Shown here piece by piece: positions 11,042-23,530 of a stretch of 64,000 bases of DNA. The translations under genes and the position numbers were made by a program. The stretch is from Phaseolus vulgaris (Eukaryota; Streptophyta; Magnoliopsida; Fabales; Fabaceae). The notes beneath the pieces were generated by a model. It was not told where the DNA came from and did not search any database. It was given only the letters and a program-made list of their open reading frames with translations. The stretch's first letter is position 1. Each line of letters opens with the position of its first letter. The stretch lies in NCBI RefSeq assembly GCF_000499845.2, contig NC_023754.2:25458611-25522610 (forward strand), written 5' to 3'.

Positions 11042-13065
11042 TATAGGAATGTCAATGTGGGTTGGCTCATCCCGCATTTGATCTGTCTCGCATAAGACGG
11101 GCCAACTCACACAACAATATATTTTTTAAAAATTATTGAAAAAAAAATATAAATTTAAACGAAGTTAATTTTTTTTTTTTTAGATAAATTAGGTAAATGG
11201 TCTCATAGTATTATTCTCACAAGACATGCGTAATAAGATATATGTAAATATTATAGAATGTGAAATTCAGAAACTTTTGAGGTTATAAAATCTAAAAGTT
11301 AAAAATTATTTTTTGGATGGTACAATATTCCAAATTACACAATCTATAATACAATTTTTTTTACATTTACATTCACATCATAAATAAATATAGGATTTAT
11401 TTTTTAATATAGGATTTATTTTTACATTTACATTCGCGTCATAAATAAATAGCTATTAATATTACATTTTTTTTAATTTAATACAAAACTAATATTCACT
11501 TCTGAGTATTTAATTTTCTAATAAATTAAATTCACAGTTTTAATTTTTTAACTAATTAGTTCTTAAAGTAATTATATTTTTATATAATTATTTTTGAAAT
11601 AATTATTTTTTAATGTAATTAGTTTCCTAAATTATTATTTTAAATATATTTATTTTCTAAAATATTATTTTTTAATATAATCTAAACTTTATTTTTTAAA
11701 ATATATATTTTGTATAATTTTATGCAAAATATTTATTTTTTAAAATACTTATTTTAAAGATCATATTTTTTATTTTATAATTTTAAACTTTTCTTTCCCT
11801 TATTTTTAAATAAAAAAAGTAAAACACAGCTCAAAATTCAATTTTTTAAAAACAAAAATTTGAACAGATTTTCTAGCAAAATTACACATTCATATTCAGA
11901 ATTTCATTTTCTTGATATTTGGATAGGTATACTATTGAGATAAAAAAAAAATAAAGTGTGTTATTTAAAAATAAAATCTAGATCGATTCCATAGAGAAAA
12001 AATTAATCAAGATTGATATTTCTTTAAATGTAAAATTACGGTTTAATAAATATAAGTGAATAAACTTTATTTTTTTAGTCCAATGTTCCATTCATTCTGA
12101 AATATATATTTTGCATTTCAAAAAACTGAATAAAAAATGATTGGAAGATAACCTACGAAATTAACGAAATGTAGAAAGAAATAGCCTAAGTTCGGACAAC
12201 CCAGAAACCTAGTGACAGGATATACCTTTCCATTAGTTTGTACTAGCTCACCATTGTGTTGGGACTGTTACTTCCTGTACCTCCATATCTTCTTCTTTCA
12301 CCTCCATAATTTTTAAATTTCCAAAAATACCACTCTATAATATTTCGGATTATGTAATCTGAAAGTCATTTTTTAAAATTGTAATTAGTTTTCGGATTAC
12401 ATAGTTCGGAATTCTTATTTAGCTTTCGGATTATGTAATTCAGAAGTCTTTTTTCAAATGAGTTTCTAAATTACGTAATTCGGAAACTACTTTATAGGAG
12501 GTGACACTAGAAGGATAAAAATGTATTTTCATGTTGTGTATGGAGGTGGCAGAAGAAGATGTGGAGGTGCAAGAAGAAACAGTCTTGTGTTGGTGCTTGA
12601 GGTCACAAAATGGGCCGAATGCACCGGTCCGTTTTGGATTAGCTTTTTGATCTGTCATTTTGTATTCGTCTAACTCGTTAACTAAAGACCACCTAGAGGG
12701 GTAGACTGGTATGCCAATTCGTTCTTTTTCATTTTTGATACTTTTAAAAAAGAATTATATATTTTAAAATAAAAATTAATGATAATCAATGTTTTATAGA
12801 AAATTTTATTTACGTTATTTTTTAATACATATTGATTCATTATTTATTTTGTTAGATATTAATTTTTTTTATTACAATATTAAAATTTGATTTAATTTTA
12901 TTGTTTTGTATTTTTATTTTTTTAAAATAATATCAATAATTAGCTCACCCTATGAATTACTATTTTAACACAAACTTAATAGGTCAGTTCGTCTCGTCCG
13001 CAGCGGTCTCGTCTTACTTTTGGCAAGTTAATGGCCTATTGGATTAGACTAGTCCGTTTTATCAC
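11042..13065. mobile_element. Decayed hAT-like non-autonomous DNA transposon (putative)
   Basis: The left end (TAGGAATGTCAATGTGGG) and the reverse complement of the right end (AGGGTGATAAAACGG) resemble each other. They also resemble the common plant hAT terminus of the form AGGGGTGTCAAAACGGG. Both ends continue into a similar subterminal stretch containing TAAGACG(G/A)G. The interior is AT-rich with no transposase, and a related subterminal block occurs near 12605-12640. No 8-bp target duplication could be found, so the exact ends are uncertain. Confidence 0.35.
12263..12584. mobile_element. Mutator-type MITE (322 bp) with 9-bp target duplication
   Basis: Terminal inverted repeats of 46 bp (12263-12308 and 12539-12584) begin GACTGTTACTTCCTGTACC at left and GACTGTTTCTTCTTGCACC at right, with about six mismatches in 46. 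The flanks carry a perfect 9-bp duplication TTGTGTTGG at 12254-12262 and 12585-12593. Long TIRs with a 9-bp duplication are typical of Mutator-like elements. The inside holds three or four variants of a TTCGGATTAYGTAATTCGGAA-like palindromic block. It encodes no protein and lies within the hAT-like segment, so it probably inserted later. Confidence 0.85.
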
Positions 13066-13462
13066 CCTAGTTGGTGCGGAGTGTTTGTGCATCACTTTCC
13101 TACTCAAAAACTTTGTATCAATAGTGCTCTTCTATAGAGTTTTCACCCAAAACCTACTATAAAAAACTATATCAGCGTTACTGAAACTCAGCAACACAAT
13201 TCAAATGCTTGGTAACCAAATCTAAATTCATCCACTGACGATTTGGAGTAGGAAAGTGATAACATAAAGTAGATGTTCGAGTAACAGAATTCTCCAAAAG
13301 GACATGCATTGACAATTGGTGGGTGGTAATCAAATAATAATTTAAAGATAAAAAGCTTAATCAAAGTGTCGGATAACAATACTAAAAAAGGCCGTGCACT
13401 GATAATTGAGTGCAGAGAAACATCATCTTGTGGGAGCTATTTACAGAACTTAACAGGCATTA

Positions 13463-14817
<1,355 letters not shown>

Positions 14818-15015
14818 GATGAAATGGGGAGAGTAATTGGTATCTGCAGATTTGAAACAGCGAAACAGAAAAAATTGGGCCACCACCGAAACCGAAACGA
14901 AAACGGGAGTATAAAGTCGAAATGAAGAAAAGAAAAGGAAAATGCGAAACCTAAGAAATGGAAGAGGGTATGTCTCTGTCTGGGTGGAAATGAGATGAAG
15001 AAGATGAAGATGAAA

Positions 15016-15024
15016 TTAGGGTTT
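15016..15024 (-). promoter_or_regulatory. telo-box upstream of ATG8
   Basis: On the minus strand this reads AAACCCTAA, a telo-box motif common near the transcription start of plant housekeeping genes. It lies about 200 bases upstream of the ATG8 start codon. A role here is inferred from position only. Confidence 0.4.
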
Positions 15025-17890
15025 TGTGTTGCTTGTTATGTTCTGTTCGAGTCCAACACGGAAAGTCTACTTATACTTTCTGCATACGCCTCCAATTGTC
15101 TCTTTCACAAGTAAACTTCGCTGCCTTCTTCCAAAATGGCACATTGACACGTAACCAATTTGCATTATCTTTTTCGTTTTATGTTAGTTTTTATATTATA
15201 TATATACCAGCAAACAGTTTCAAAATTCAATTTCCATTATTAATGGTTGAACACAATATATATTTTAGGCTAAGAGGAAGCTAGCAAGGGACCCATATGA
15301 AAACCATAAAAAAGTAGTCGAAATTAGTTATTTGTTTTTTTAATTCATAAAGTTACAGTAATTAAGATTAATATAACTAATATACATCGGATTAAATCAA
15401 TTCATTGTATACTTAAATATTATATCAATGCATATAAAATATTTAAATTTAAAAATATGTTAAAAGTTATTTTGATTTCGTAACTCAGTTATTATATAAC
15501 TAATAATTTAGGCAATATCTGTACAAGAGGGTTTTTTTACTGAGATACATTTTTTTAATTGATAAGAAACATATAATTATATTAATTATAACTAATATGA
15601 TATTTATAATTTAAACAATTAGATTAATGACTTGCAAAATTAAGAAACTTATAAATTTTAACTAAACCAATAAATTGAATTGTTAAATTTTTATGATTTT
15701 TTATTGTAATTGATTTATTAAGTTTTATAGAGTACTTTTTTATATCATACTAACCACTTGCCCAGTGATTAAAAAAATAAATAAAATAAATTTATTTAAT
15801 TATGGTATATTTAATTCCAGTTTATAACAAACTTAAATTAATAAAAATAGCAAGATCTATTTTAAAAAAAGGAAATAAACAATAAATATAAAATTAAATA
15901 AATATGGTTATAAATAAAAACAATATTCCTAACTTCATGGAGTAAACTGTGTTAGCATTAGCATATTTGTTAATGAAGTTAATAAATAGGAATAACAATA
16001 TCTAATTTGATTAATAATAGACTGTTATCCTTGTGAGATCATTGAACTGATCTAACATCTTCCATGCTCACCTTTTCTATTTAAAAAAATCATTTCATTA
16101 TCCACTTTGTTACTTGTTCCATTTTTATTTACAAATTATTTGCATTTTTTTTTATATCTATGGATATTTATAGATATCCATTTTTTTCCAAAAAAAAATT
16201 GTGATCTACAAACAAAATAATCTGAAAACTAGTCTTTGAAAATATAAATTAAAAAAAATGCAGATCTAAAGTATAAATATTGTAAAATTAATTTGTCTAT
16301 GTTCAAATAAGCCGCACTCTATTTTCTAAAAAAAATTGTACTCTAAAATATTTATTTAAATGAAATTAGTTCATTTAAAAATAATTTTAATTCCACAAAT
16401 GTAGTAAATCAATAAACTACGTTGTGAAATACTTATTTAGTTACTCGTGTTTTTGTTATCAACAACTTCCCTTTAATTTTTCATTTGTTTAAATCTTGAC
16501 AAAAATAAATAAATAGCGAATAATAATGATATTATTATTAAAATTTGAATATAATATTTTAAAAAATAGTTTGAAAGTTGATTCAAGTGATAAATGAGTT
16601 AGAGAGATGAAAAAAGTTTTCTCCAAAAAAAATAATTAGAAAATGAGAGTACTAAATTATAGATATATCCAATAACCAGATATAATAGAAAAAAAATTAA
16701 AAAAAGAAGGAATAGTAACAAAAGTAAACAAGAATAACAATAAACAATAACATGACTAGTAGTAACAAAACAATTTCACATAGGACAAGTTTAAAAGATA
16801 CCATTATTTAGGCTAGTCACAGTCGTGAAAATGGGAATGTGCTGTGGGCTATCTTTTTATGCCAGGCCAATTTCTTAGTGCACCTTCACATCTTAGTTGT
16901 AATTTTTTTTTTAATTCCAACAATATTTTTTTTTAAAATATGGTGAAGAGTGTAGTAAGCTATTTTTCATTTTCAAATAATAGTATTTACTTGTAGTTAT
17001 GAATGTTGGTGATTGAGACAAGTACTTCAAATTAAAAATTAAAATATATTTTAAAATTATATTTTAGATTATATAATTTAAAAAATATTTCAAATTTAAA
17101 AAATATTTTAAAATTATATTCTAGATTATACAATTTAAAAAATATTTTAAAATTATATTATAGATTATACAATTTAAAAAATATTTCTAAATATAAAAAT
17201 ACCTTCTGAATTTTACCGCAAATTACATTTTTTTTTCAAAGACTTCCGTCATGTTTAAGATAGATCCCACTAAATTAAAAAGTATTAGTTTATATGCACT
17301 AAACAAATTAAAACTAGATAAAGTATAATTTGTATATACTTAAATAAACTAGAAAATGGTGATACACGAGAGAATAAGGGATTCCTTTATTATTTAAATA
17401 TTAATTTTATTTTTGAGCATTTTATTTTATCTTATAATTATATAGCAGTTATGTATAAAACTAGATTGTAGTCTCGAATACCGAAAGACATTTAGCATTC
17501 CAGCATACGAGTCATTCAGTTGAAACAAAGTAACGTGATATCCATTAAGAAATGACTCACCTTCTGAGATAAATCCATAATAAAAATATAATTAAAATAA
17601 CTGATCACTCTCTAAATAAGATTAAGAGAGTATTATATTTAAATAGATATGGGATAATCCATCTAACACGAAAAGATCTCCATCTAACACGAAAATATCT
17701 TCATAAATAAGAGTTTCAAAAGTAAAAATAATTATTTTTTAACTATAATATAATACTTATGACCTAGATATATTCACTGTTATCTTGAGTGTCAAAAGAT
17801 ATCTTAAATATTTATTAAAATAATAAAAATATTTAATAAATTTGTGTGCTAAAATTTAAAAAAAAAGGGACGTAAAAGTTTGTATCACGA
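15025..17890. other. AT-rich intergenic DNA between ATG8 and the 187-bp duplication
   Basis: No gene is recognised. The ATG8 promoter should occupy the first few hundred bases. Confidence 0.5.
17041..17190. repeat. AT-rich imperfect tandem repeat
   Basis: The block TTAAAATTATATT(T/C/A)TAGATTATA(T/C)AATTTAAAAAATATTT recurs three times, starting near 17051, 17108 and 17148, so the spacing is irregular (57 and 40 bases). Confidence 0.6.
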
Positions 17891-18264
17891 AGTTGGAGGA
17901 AATGAGAAATTGAAGAAAAATACCGTGTTGTTGAGAAGCGCAAAAGAGAATATTGGTTTGGATCGAGATAAAATTCAATTTTTTTTGGGGTACTTAGTTA
18001 TAAGTGTCGTGTGCTGTTTTCATGTGTTATTAAAAATAGTTATAAGGACTATGTTGATTGGAGTTAGTAGCATATAAAGTTGGAGGAAATGAGAAATTGA
18101 AGAAAAATACCGTGTTGTTGAGAAGCGCAAAAGAGAATATTGGTTTGGATCGAGATAAAATTCAATTTTTTTTGGGGTACTTAGTTATAAGTGTCGTGTG
18201 CTGTTTTCATGTGTTATTAAAAATAGTTATAAGGACTATGTTGATTGGAGTTAGTAGCATATAA
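17891..18264. repeat. Perfect 187-bp tandem duplication
   Basis: Copies at 17891-18077 and 18078-18264 are identical base for base, including a run of eight T. Each holds a short open frame that ends just before the junction (…LLKIVIRTMLIGVSSI). The identity implies a very recent duplication or an assembly artefact. The unit matches no protein family I know. Confidence 0.9.
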
Positions 18265-18519
18265 AGTAGAACGGGTCTAATGAAAGGCAAAAGTATCTTT
18301 TTTTAGCAGAGATTAATGTGATCTAACCATTTATTGCATTGTCTCTTGATTTTAATTATGCGTTAAAGTTTACGAATAATAATAATAATTATTATAATAA
18401 TAGATAATAAATCATTTATTTATTTGTTATGGTTTTAGGAGAATCTTATTTTATATATGAGATGAAAACATTAATGAAGTGAAGGATTATGATAGTGATA
18501 AAATTATTTTTATTTGAAT

Positions 18520-18970
18520 AATGAAGCTCGTGAAGGATGTTGGATATCGATATAGTGAGCTTAAGTTTAAGTTTTGGTGGAATGAAAATAATGCTAGCAT
18601 AGTATAAGTTTTGATGACCTTGTAAAAGAAGATATTGAATATAACTATACGTCAACAAAATTGGATCGTTATAGTGAGGATAAGAAGATGGTCTATTACA
18701 AAAAAAGAGTAAAGAAATACAAATCAAATGGAACAAGATAAAGTTTTAAGTTCAAGCTAGGAATGTACTTTAGTTTACTAGGAATGTTTAAGGATGCTAC
18801 AATGGAACATGTTGTATTAAGTGTAAAGAAATCAAAGGTCATTGGCACAAAATACATGCTAGAGAAGTTGGTAAGAGTTAGACATTCCATTTTTTTTATT
18901 GATAAATATAATTATAACAGCTTTTTGGAACAAAATAAAATCCAAATGAGTGACAAGACAAACTTTTGGC
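18520..18970 (+). pseudogene. Remnant of a Mutator-like transposase (N-terminal region)
   Basis: Translated rightward, 18748-18890 gives FKLGMYFSLLGMFKDA, then KLVRVRHS. This fits the start of the plant MURA transposase pattern (F-LGM-F---F--A---Y, followed by a basic stretch ending RVR-KC). The preceding stretch (TSTKLDRYSEDKKMVYYKKR) is also in the expected place, but stops interrupt the frame before it, and the catalytic region and zinc finger are absent. It is a decayed fragment. The family call rests on a short match and is tentative. Confidence 0.4.
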
Positions 18971-21900
18971 ACATTATATTTATTATTTTTCAAAGACATA
19001 TGTTTTTATTAATTAATTAGAAGCTTAATTCATTTATGTTTTGGTTAGGGTATTATGAATATATAGAATAAACTTATCCCCATTATGAAATTTAATTTTA
19101 TATTTAATATTTGTATAATAATTTCAAGAAAAAATTAAGATGTGGAAGTTCGACAAGAAACTTTGTGATGTGAGCAACCAAGACAACTTATGTATTTGCA
19201 TAGGAAGGTAAAATGAGAGAAATAAAACAAACTAATGTTGAAGCATATTGAATTGATTGGTGCAAATATGCATTTAATGCAAATGTTAGGTGTATTGTAC
19301 CAAATGTACCATCAAATTTTGCACCAAATGATTAACTATCACAAGTAAAAAAAACCAACAAAGCTAATAGAAGTTTGTGATCAAACTTAGGAGAGTTATT
19401 TTTTTTTATTTATTTATTTATTTTTTGATCAGCGAGTTATTTTCTATTTACTTCCCCATAATTAATCATGGCATACACTTCATTAAAGTTTTTAAAAATA
19501 CTTGTTGTAGTTGATATTGCATACTAAGTCTAAACAAGGTTGTATTATTGTAAAGGAAAAGTTAACTTCAAATGGAATTGATTTGACTAAAAACTTGGTA
19601 AAATCACCCTTTAAGATTTTCTTGATTTTATTCTAAGCTATAACTAAAGATTAACTACTTTATTGTCACTATGTAATTGCATACTCGTAAAAGCAAAATG
19701 AAGATTCAATGAACATTGATGAGGCAATAAGAGCATACTAAGCTTTTTAATGAAATTTGCAAAGTTGCATGAAGTTCACAAATCATAAAAAAAAATTAAT
19801 TCATAGGGGACTTCCTTTGTCCTGTAATTTTTTAATCTATAAATGTATCGAAGAGTACATTTTAGTAATGTAAACTTTGGATGTAAACATTTTTCTTATT
19901 TAAATAAATATATTATTTTCAAAGCCAAAACAATTTAGTGCCTTTTAGAAACACATTGTCAACAAGATATACATATTGTATGAAGACCGTCATTTTTTAT
20001 TGTATTAAAAATAAAATTTAGTGATAGTTGTTGGCCTAAAATATATTTTACCCATATAAAAAGACACAAGTGATTCATAAAAGAATGAATATCCTTTTAA
20101 TTGTTCTTTTAATGTTATTTTTCTTAACAATATCCATTTTTTTTCAACTTTCTTCTTTATTATCCCTCTTTTATTTTTTATTTTTTCTTGATCCTCCATC
20201 ATCTTCTTCCCTTCCTTTTATCATAATTTCTTTATTATCTTCGTGTATATTTTGCGTGGAATAAATTGAATGTAATAAAGAAAACTTTAAGGATTAAATT
20301 GCATTTTAGTGGGTATATACAGGAACTAAATTGAAATTAACATTTTTTTTCACTTTTTAAACATGCTTTAATTTCACATTTTACTATTATAATTTTAAAT
20401 TGTTGGAAGTTTTACCACAACTTTAAATTTCACCAATTTTACTATTTAAATTTAAAAAATTATATTTTTTTTTTACCATTTCATCAACTGACTTTCAAAT
20501 TATTTACAGTGTATTGACATGGATAATGTGATGTTTTACTTCCAGCAAATTACACATTTTACCACTGAAATTTTGTACCTTTCCAATTTTTATAATTTTT
20601 GTTTGGATTTCATAAAATTTATCTTGAACTTTTGATTTTGTAAATTTTACCGCTAAGTTTTCAGTTTGTGAATTTTACCATATGAATTTCAAAATTATAC
20701 ATATTTACATTTTGTTAATTGAATTACTTTATTTACAATGTGATTATGTGGCCAATAAATTAAATGAAGATATTTTATGTTGGATATATTAAAAATAACG
20801 ATGTAATACACCTGCTCTTAAATATTAAATTAATTATTTAATTTATATGTATTTATTACAGAGAACCAATTTAAAATCTTAGGACTTTAATTTATTTCAT
20901 GCTCAAAATTCTACCTAAGTTTATTTTTAATATATTATTCAGATGACCGGACAATGGTAAAATAACCAGTATATTCCACAAACCTGTAGGATAAACTAAG
21001 AACAATAAAAAAAATTATATAATGAATACATATAAATAACTGGTAATAATTACATGAACTTTTTGAGATTTTATTGAGATAGCTTTTATAACATAAACAA
21101 TTTATCCTAAACTATTACAAAGTCCAAAAAATTCAAAGATCACATTTATTTTGCAAGAATTGGATTTAACAGCTAATAACATTCAAAGATTAACATAAAA
21201 TTTAGTGAAAAAAAATTGCCATTCAATCTCATTATATTGTTATAGAATTATGATATCCAGAAAGAATATATAATAATGTTGAGAGGGTAAAAGTTTTGAG
21301 ATGATGATTCTACTTTATAATTGGGTTTTGCAGTGTTTTGCTATAATAGATTATGGTACAATGATTTCATCCTCCCTCTTCCAAGCTTAATGTAATCTTA
21401 ACAAACAAACATCGATTGTTTTTACTATGATCATAATTTACAATGAAATTTGGCGAAAACAAGGTTAATAAATGGTGGTTATGACTGAATGAAAGAAAGA
21501 AAGAAAGCGTGAATTGAGAAAAAAAAAAGTAGAATTGAGGCACACACGTTTTTAAAGTAAAAGGTTTTACAGAATGTGGGAAGCAATAAGTATGGCGACG
21601 AAAATAGAATTGTTAACGAGATGCAGAGATTTGTTTGTGATGAAATTAAGATAAAAGATAATTGGATGATTGGTTTGTGAAAGATGAATGAAATGGGTTG
21701 TGTTGTGAGTACCAATCTGGCCCTCATTTATGGGCATTGCTCGCGGAGAGACTACAGGCAACTTGTGACAGGTGAGGTCCCAGGCATGCATGGGAACTAA
21801 TTAACACTATGTCTGCCGTTGTTCTACCACCTAAGGGAATTTATGTGAAACTTTGTGGGTCCACAATTATATCAAATCACTAATGTTTAACAACCCCCCC

Positions 21901-23424
21901 TTCAACTAATTCTTTTCACTTCCATCTTCATTTCTTTTTCTTTTTCCAATCAACCATCCTCATTTTCTCCCATAAACTTAACTAAATTCTAAACTTATAA
22001 GGAATCAAATACAAAAGTTATTGTTTTCTAAAAGGCCTCAAGCATATGATTTTGTAAAAGATAATTCTTTGTGCTTTTTCATTATGATGTTGTAAAACGG
22101 CCACCACAAGGTGCCAATGAATTTCCGGGCCAAATACCACTATACCAGGTTGAAATAGTAAGGTCTAGATCAAATCATAATAATAACTTGCTGCTGTATG
22201 TATCCGAGAAACTAGACAAGGAACAACCGTATTATGAAATCCTTTACAACATGTTAGTGGCATTAAGTAAAGGGTAATGATGTATCAACATCGTTATGCG
22301 ATTTTTCTTTTGTGTAATTTGTTTCTATTTGTCAAGATGTTTACATGTCTACACTTTTAGAATACATCAACTGTTTTCCTTAAATAACGCCAGTGGACAA
22401 GTTTTGGGCAATTTTCATTTTAAATTCTGGAGAAAGAAGGCACAAAATAAGAAGATAAAATGGATTTGAAAAAGAAGAAAAAAAACAAGTAAAGGAAATG
22501 CTGCGTGAATGATGTATATACTTTCATGCGAGCTTCCTTTTTATGGATTTACGCCGAAAGACTGTGTCTTTTTTAACCAACTCCACTTACAGGTATCTCT
22601 GCCTTTGAATGTGGAAGAAAGTGGTGACCTGTTTGATAGATATTCATGAATGCAGGCTTTGCACATATAAAGGCTGTGACAAACACAATTTTCTTCCAAT
22701 TTAAGTTGGTTCAATGCAAAATCCCTAACACAACACAAGACAACCAAACCACTACTCTATGCACAGCACAACACACCAACCACACACACTTTCTTTTTGC
22801 TAAAAGGTATTTGAATTTCAAATGCATGTGATTGGCAGCAGACCCAACTATCTATCCTGTGAGTTCATAAATATGAAACCTTGAAGCTAAACTCGACATC
22901 TTGTCTAACTGCACCTTCTCTGCTTGCTTGCTTGTGTTAAATATTACTAATTCAAAATATGCCTTTATCCAATTGCTTCCATTTCCTCACAATTTAATGT
23001 GCCCTCTTCCCATTCGTTGTTGGGTTGTTGGCAAATTTAATGCCACTATATTTAAGGCTCTGCATTTGTGTCTCTGCCTTGGTCCCTCCTGTCTCATCCA
23101 TTAAATTTTAAGAATCTCACAGGACAACACACTTACTCCTACGAAACAATATGCCTCCTTCTTCATCGCTTTCTATTTTCTTTTCTTCATACCCCCCACT
23201 CACGTTAATCACTACTTGTTATGCTTTTTTCCTTCTTCTTTATCTGCGTTGTTTCTTCTGATTGATGCATATGCATGTCGGAGTTAAGTTACCATCTGGG
23301 GTGTATGTTTTCCTTGTAACTTAGTTACATGTTTCATTAACGAGTTTAAGGTTGTTTTGTTTCTTCAGACAGACAGAAAGCGCAGGAACTTGATGACTCT
23401 ACGATATTGGTGTCTTAAACATAC
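18971..23424. other. AT-rich intergenic DNA up to MIR171
   Basis: No gene is recognised. Between 20340 and 20710 the phrase 'AATTTTACCA' or a close variant recurs, as in old dispersed repeats, but no ends are definable. An open stretch at 22071-22277 without an ATG looks protein-like in composition but matches nothing I know. The right part probably holds the MIR171 promoter. Confidence 0.45.
23046..23054 (+). promoter_or_regulatory. Candidate TATA box for the MIR171 primary transcript
   Basis: The stretch CTATATTTAAGGC lies about 380 bases upstream of the hairpin. Another candidate, ACATATAAAGG, lies near 22665. The choice between them is a guess from spacing. Confidence 0.25.
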
Positions 23425-23530
23425 AATTAAGGGCCTGAGATATTGGTACGGTTCAATCAGAAGGCAGTGCTTTATGATTCTAAAGCTCTCTTTGTTTGAT
23501 TGAGCCGTGCCAATATCACATGTAACTTTG
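23425..23530 (+). ncRNA. MIR171: MIR171 precursor hairpin
   Basis: The 3' arm holds TTGAGCCGTGCCAATATCAC at 23500-23519 within a 21-base mature window 23500-23520; the shifted window starting TGATTGAGCC is 23497-23517. This is the core sequence of plant miR171. The 5' arm at 23438-23458 (AGATATTGGTACGGTTCAAT…) is the miR171 star and pairs with it with few mismatches. Arms close through GCTTTA and TAAAGC around a small loop near 23477-23482. miR171 directs cleavage of transcripts for HAM/SCL6-type GRAS transcription factors, which control meristem maintenance and branching. The primary transcript ends are not visible. Confidence 0.92.

Noticed and set aside
22071..22277. Small gene between 22.0 and 22.3 kb
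   Set aside because: No ATG, no recognised domain and no clear splice sites; listed only as a low-interest finding.
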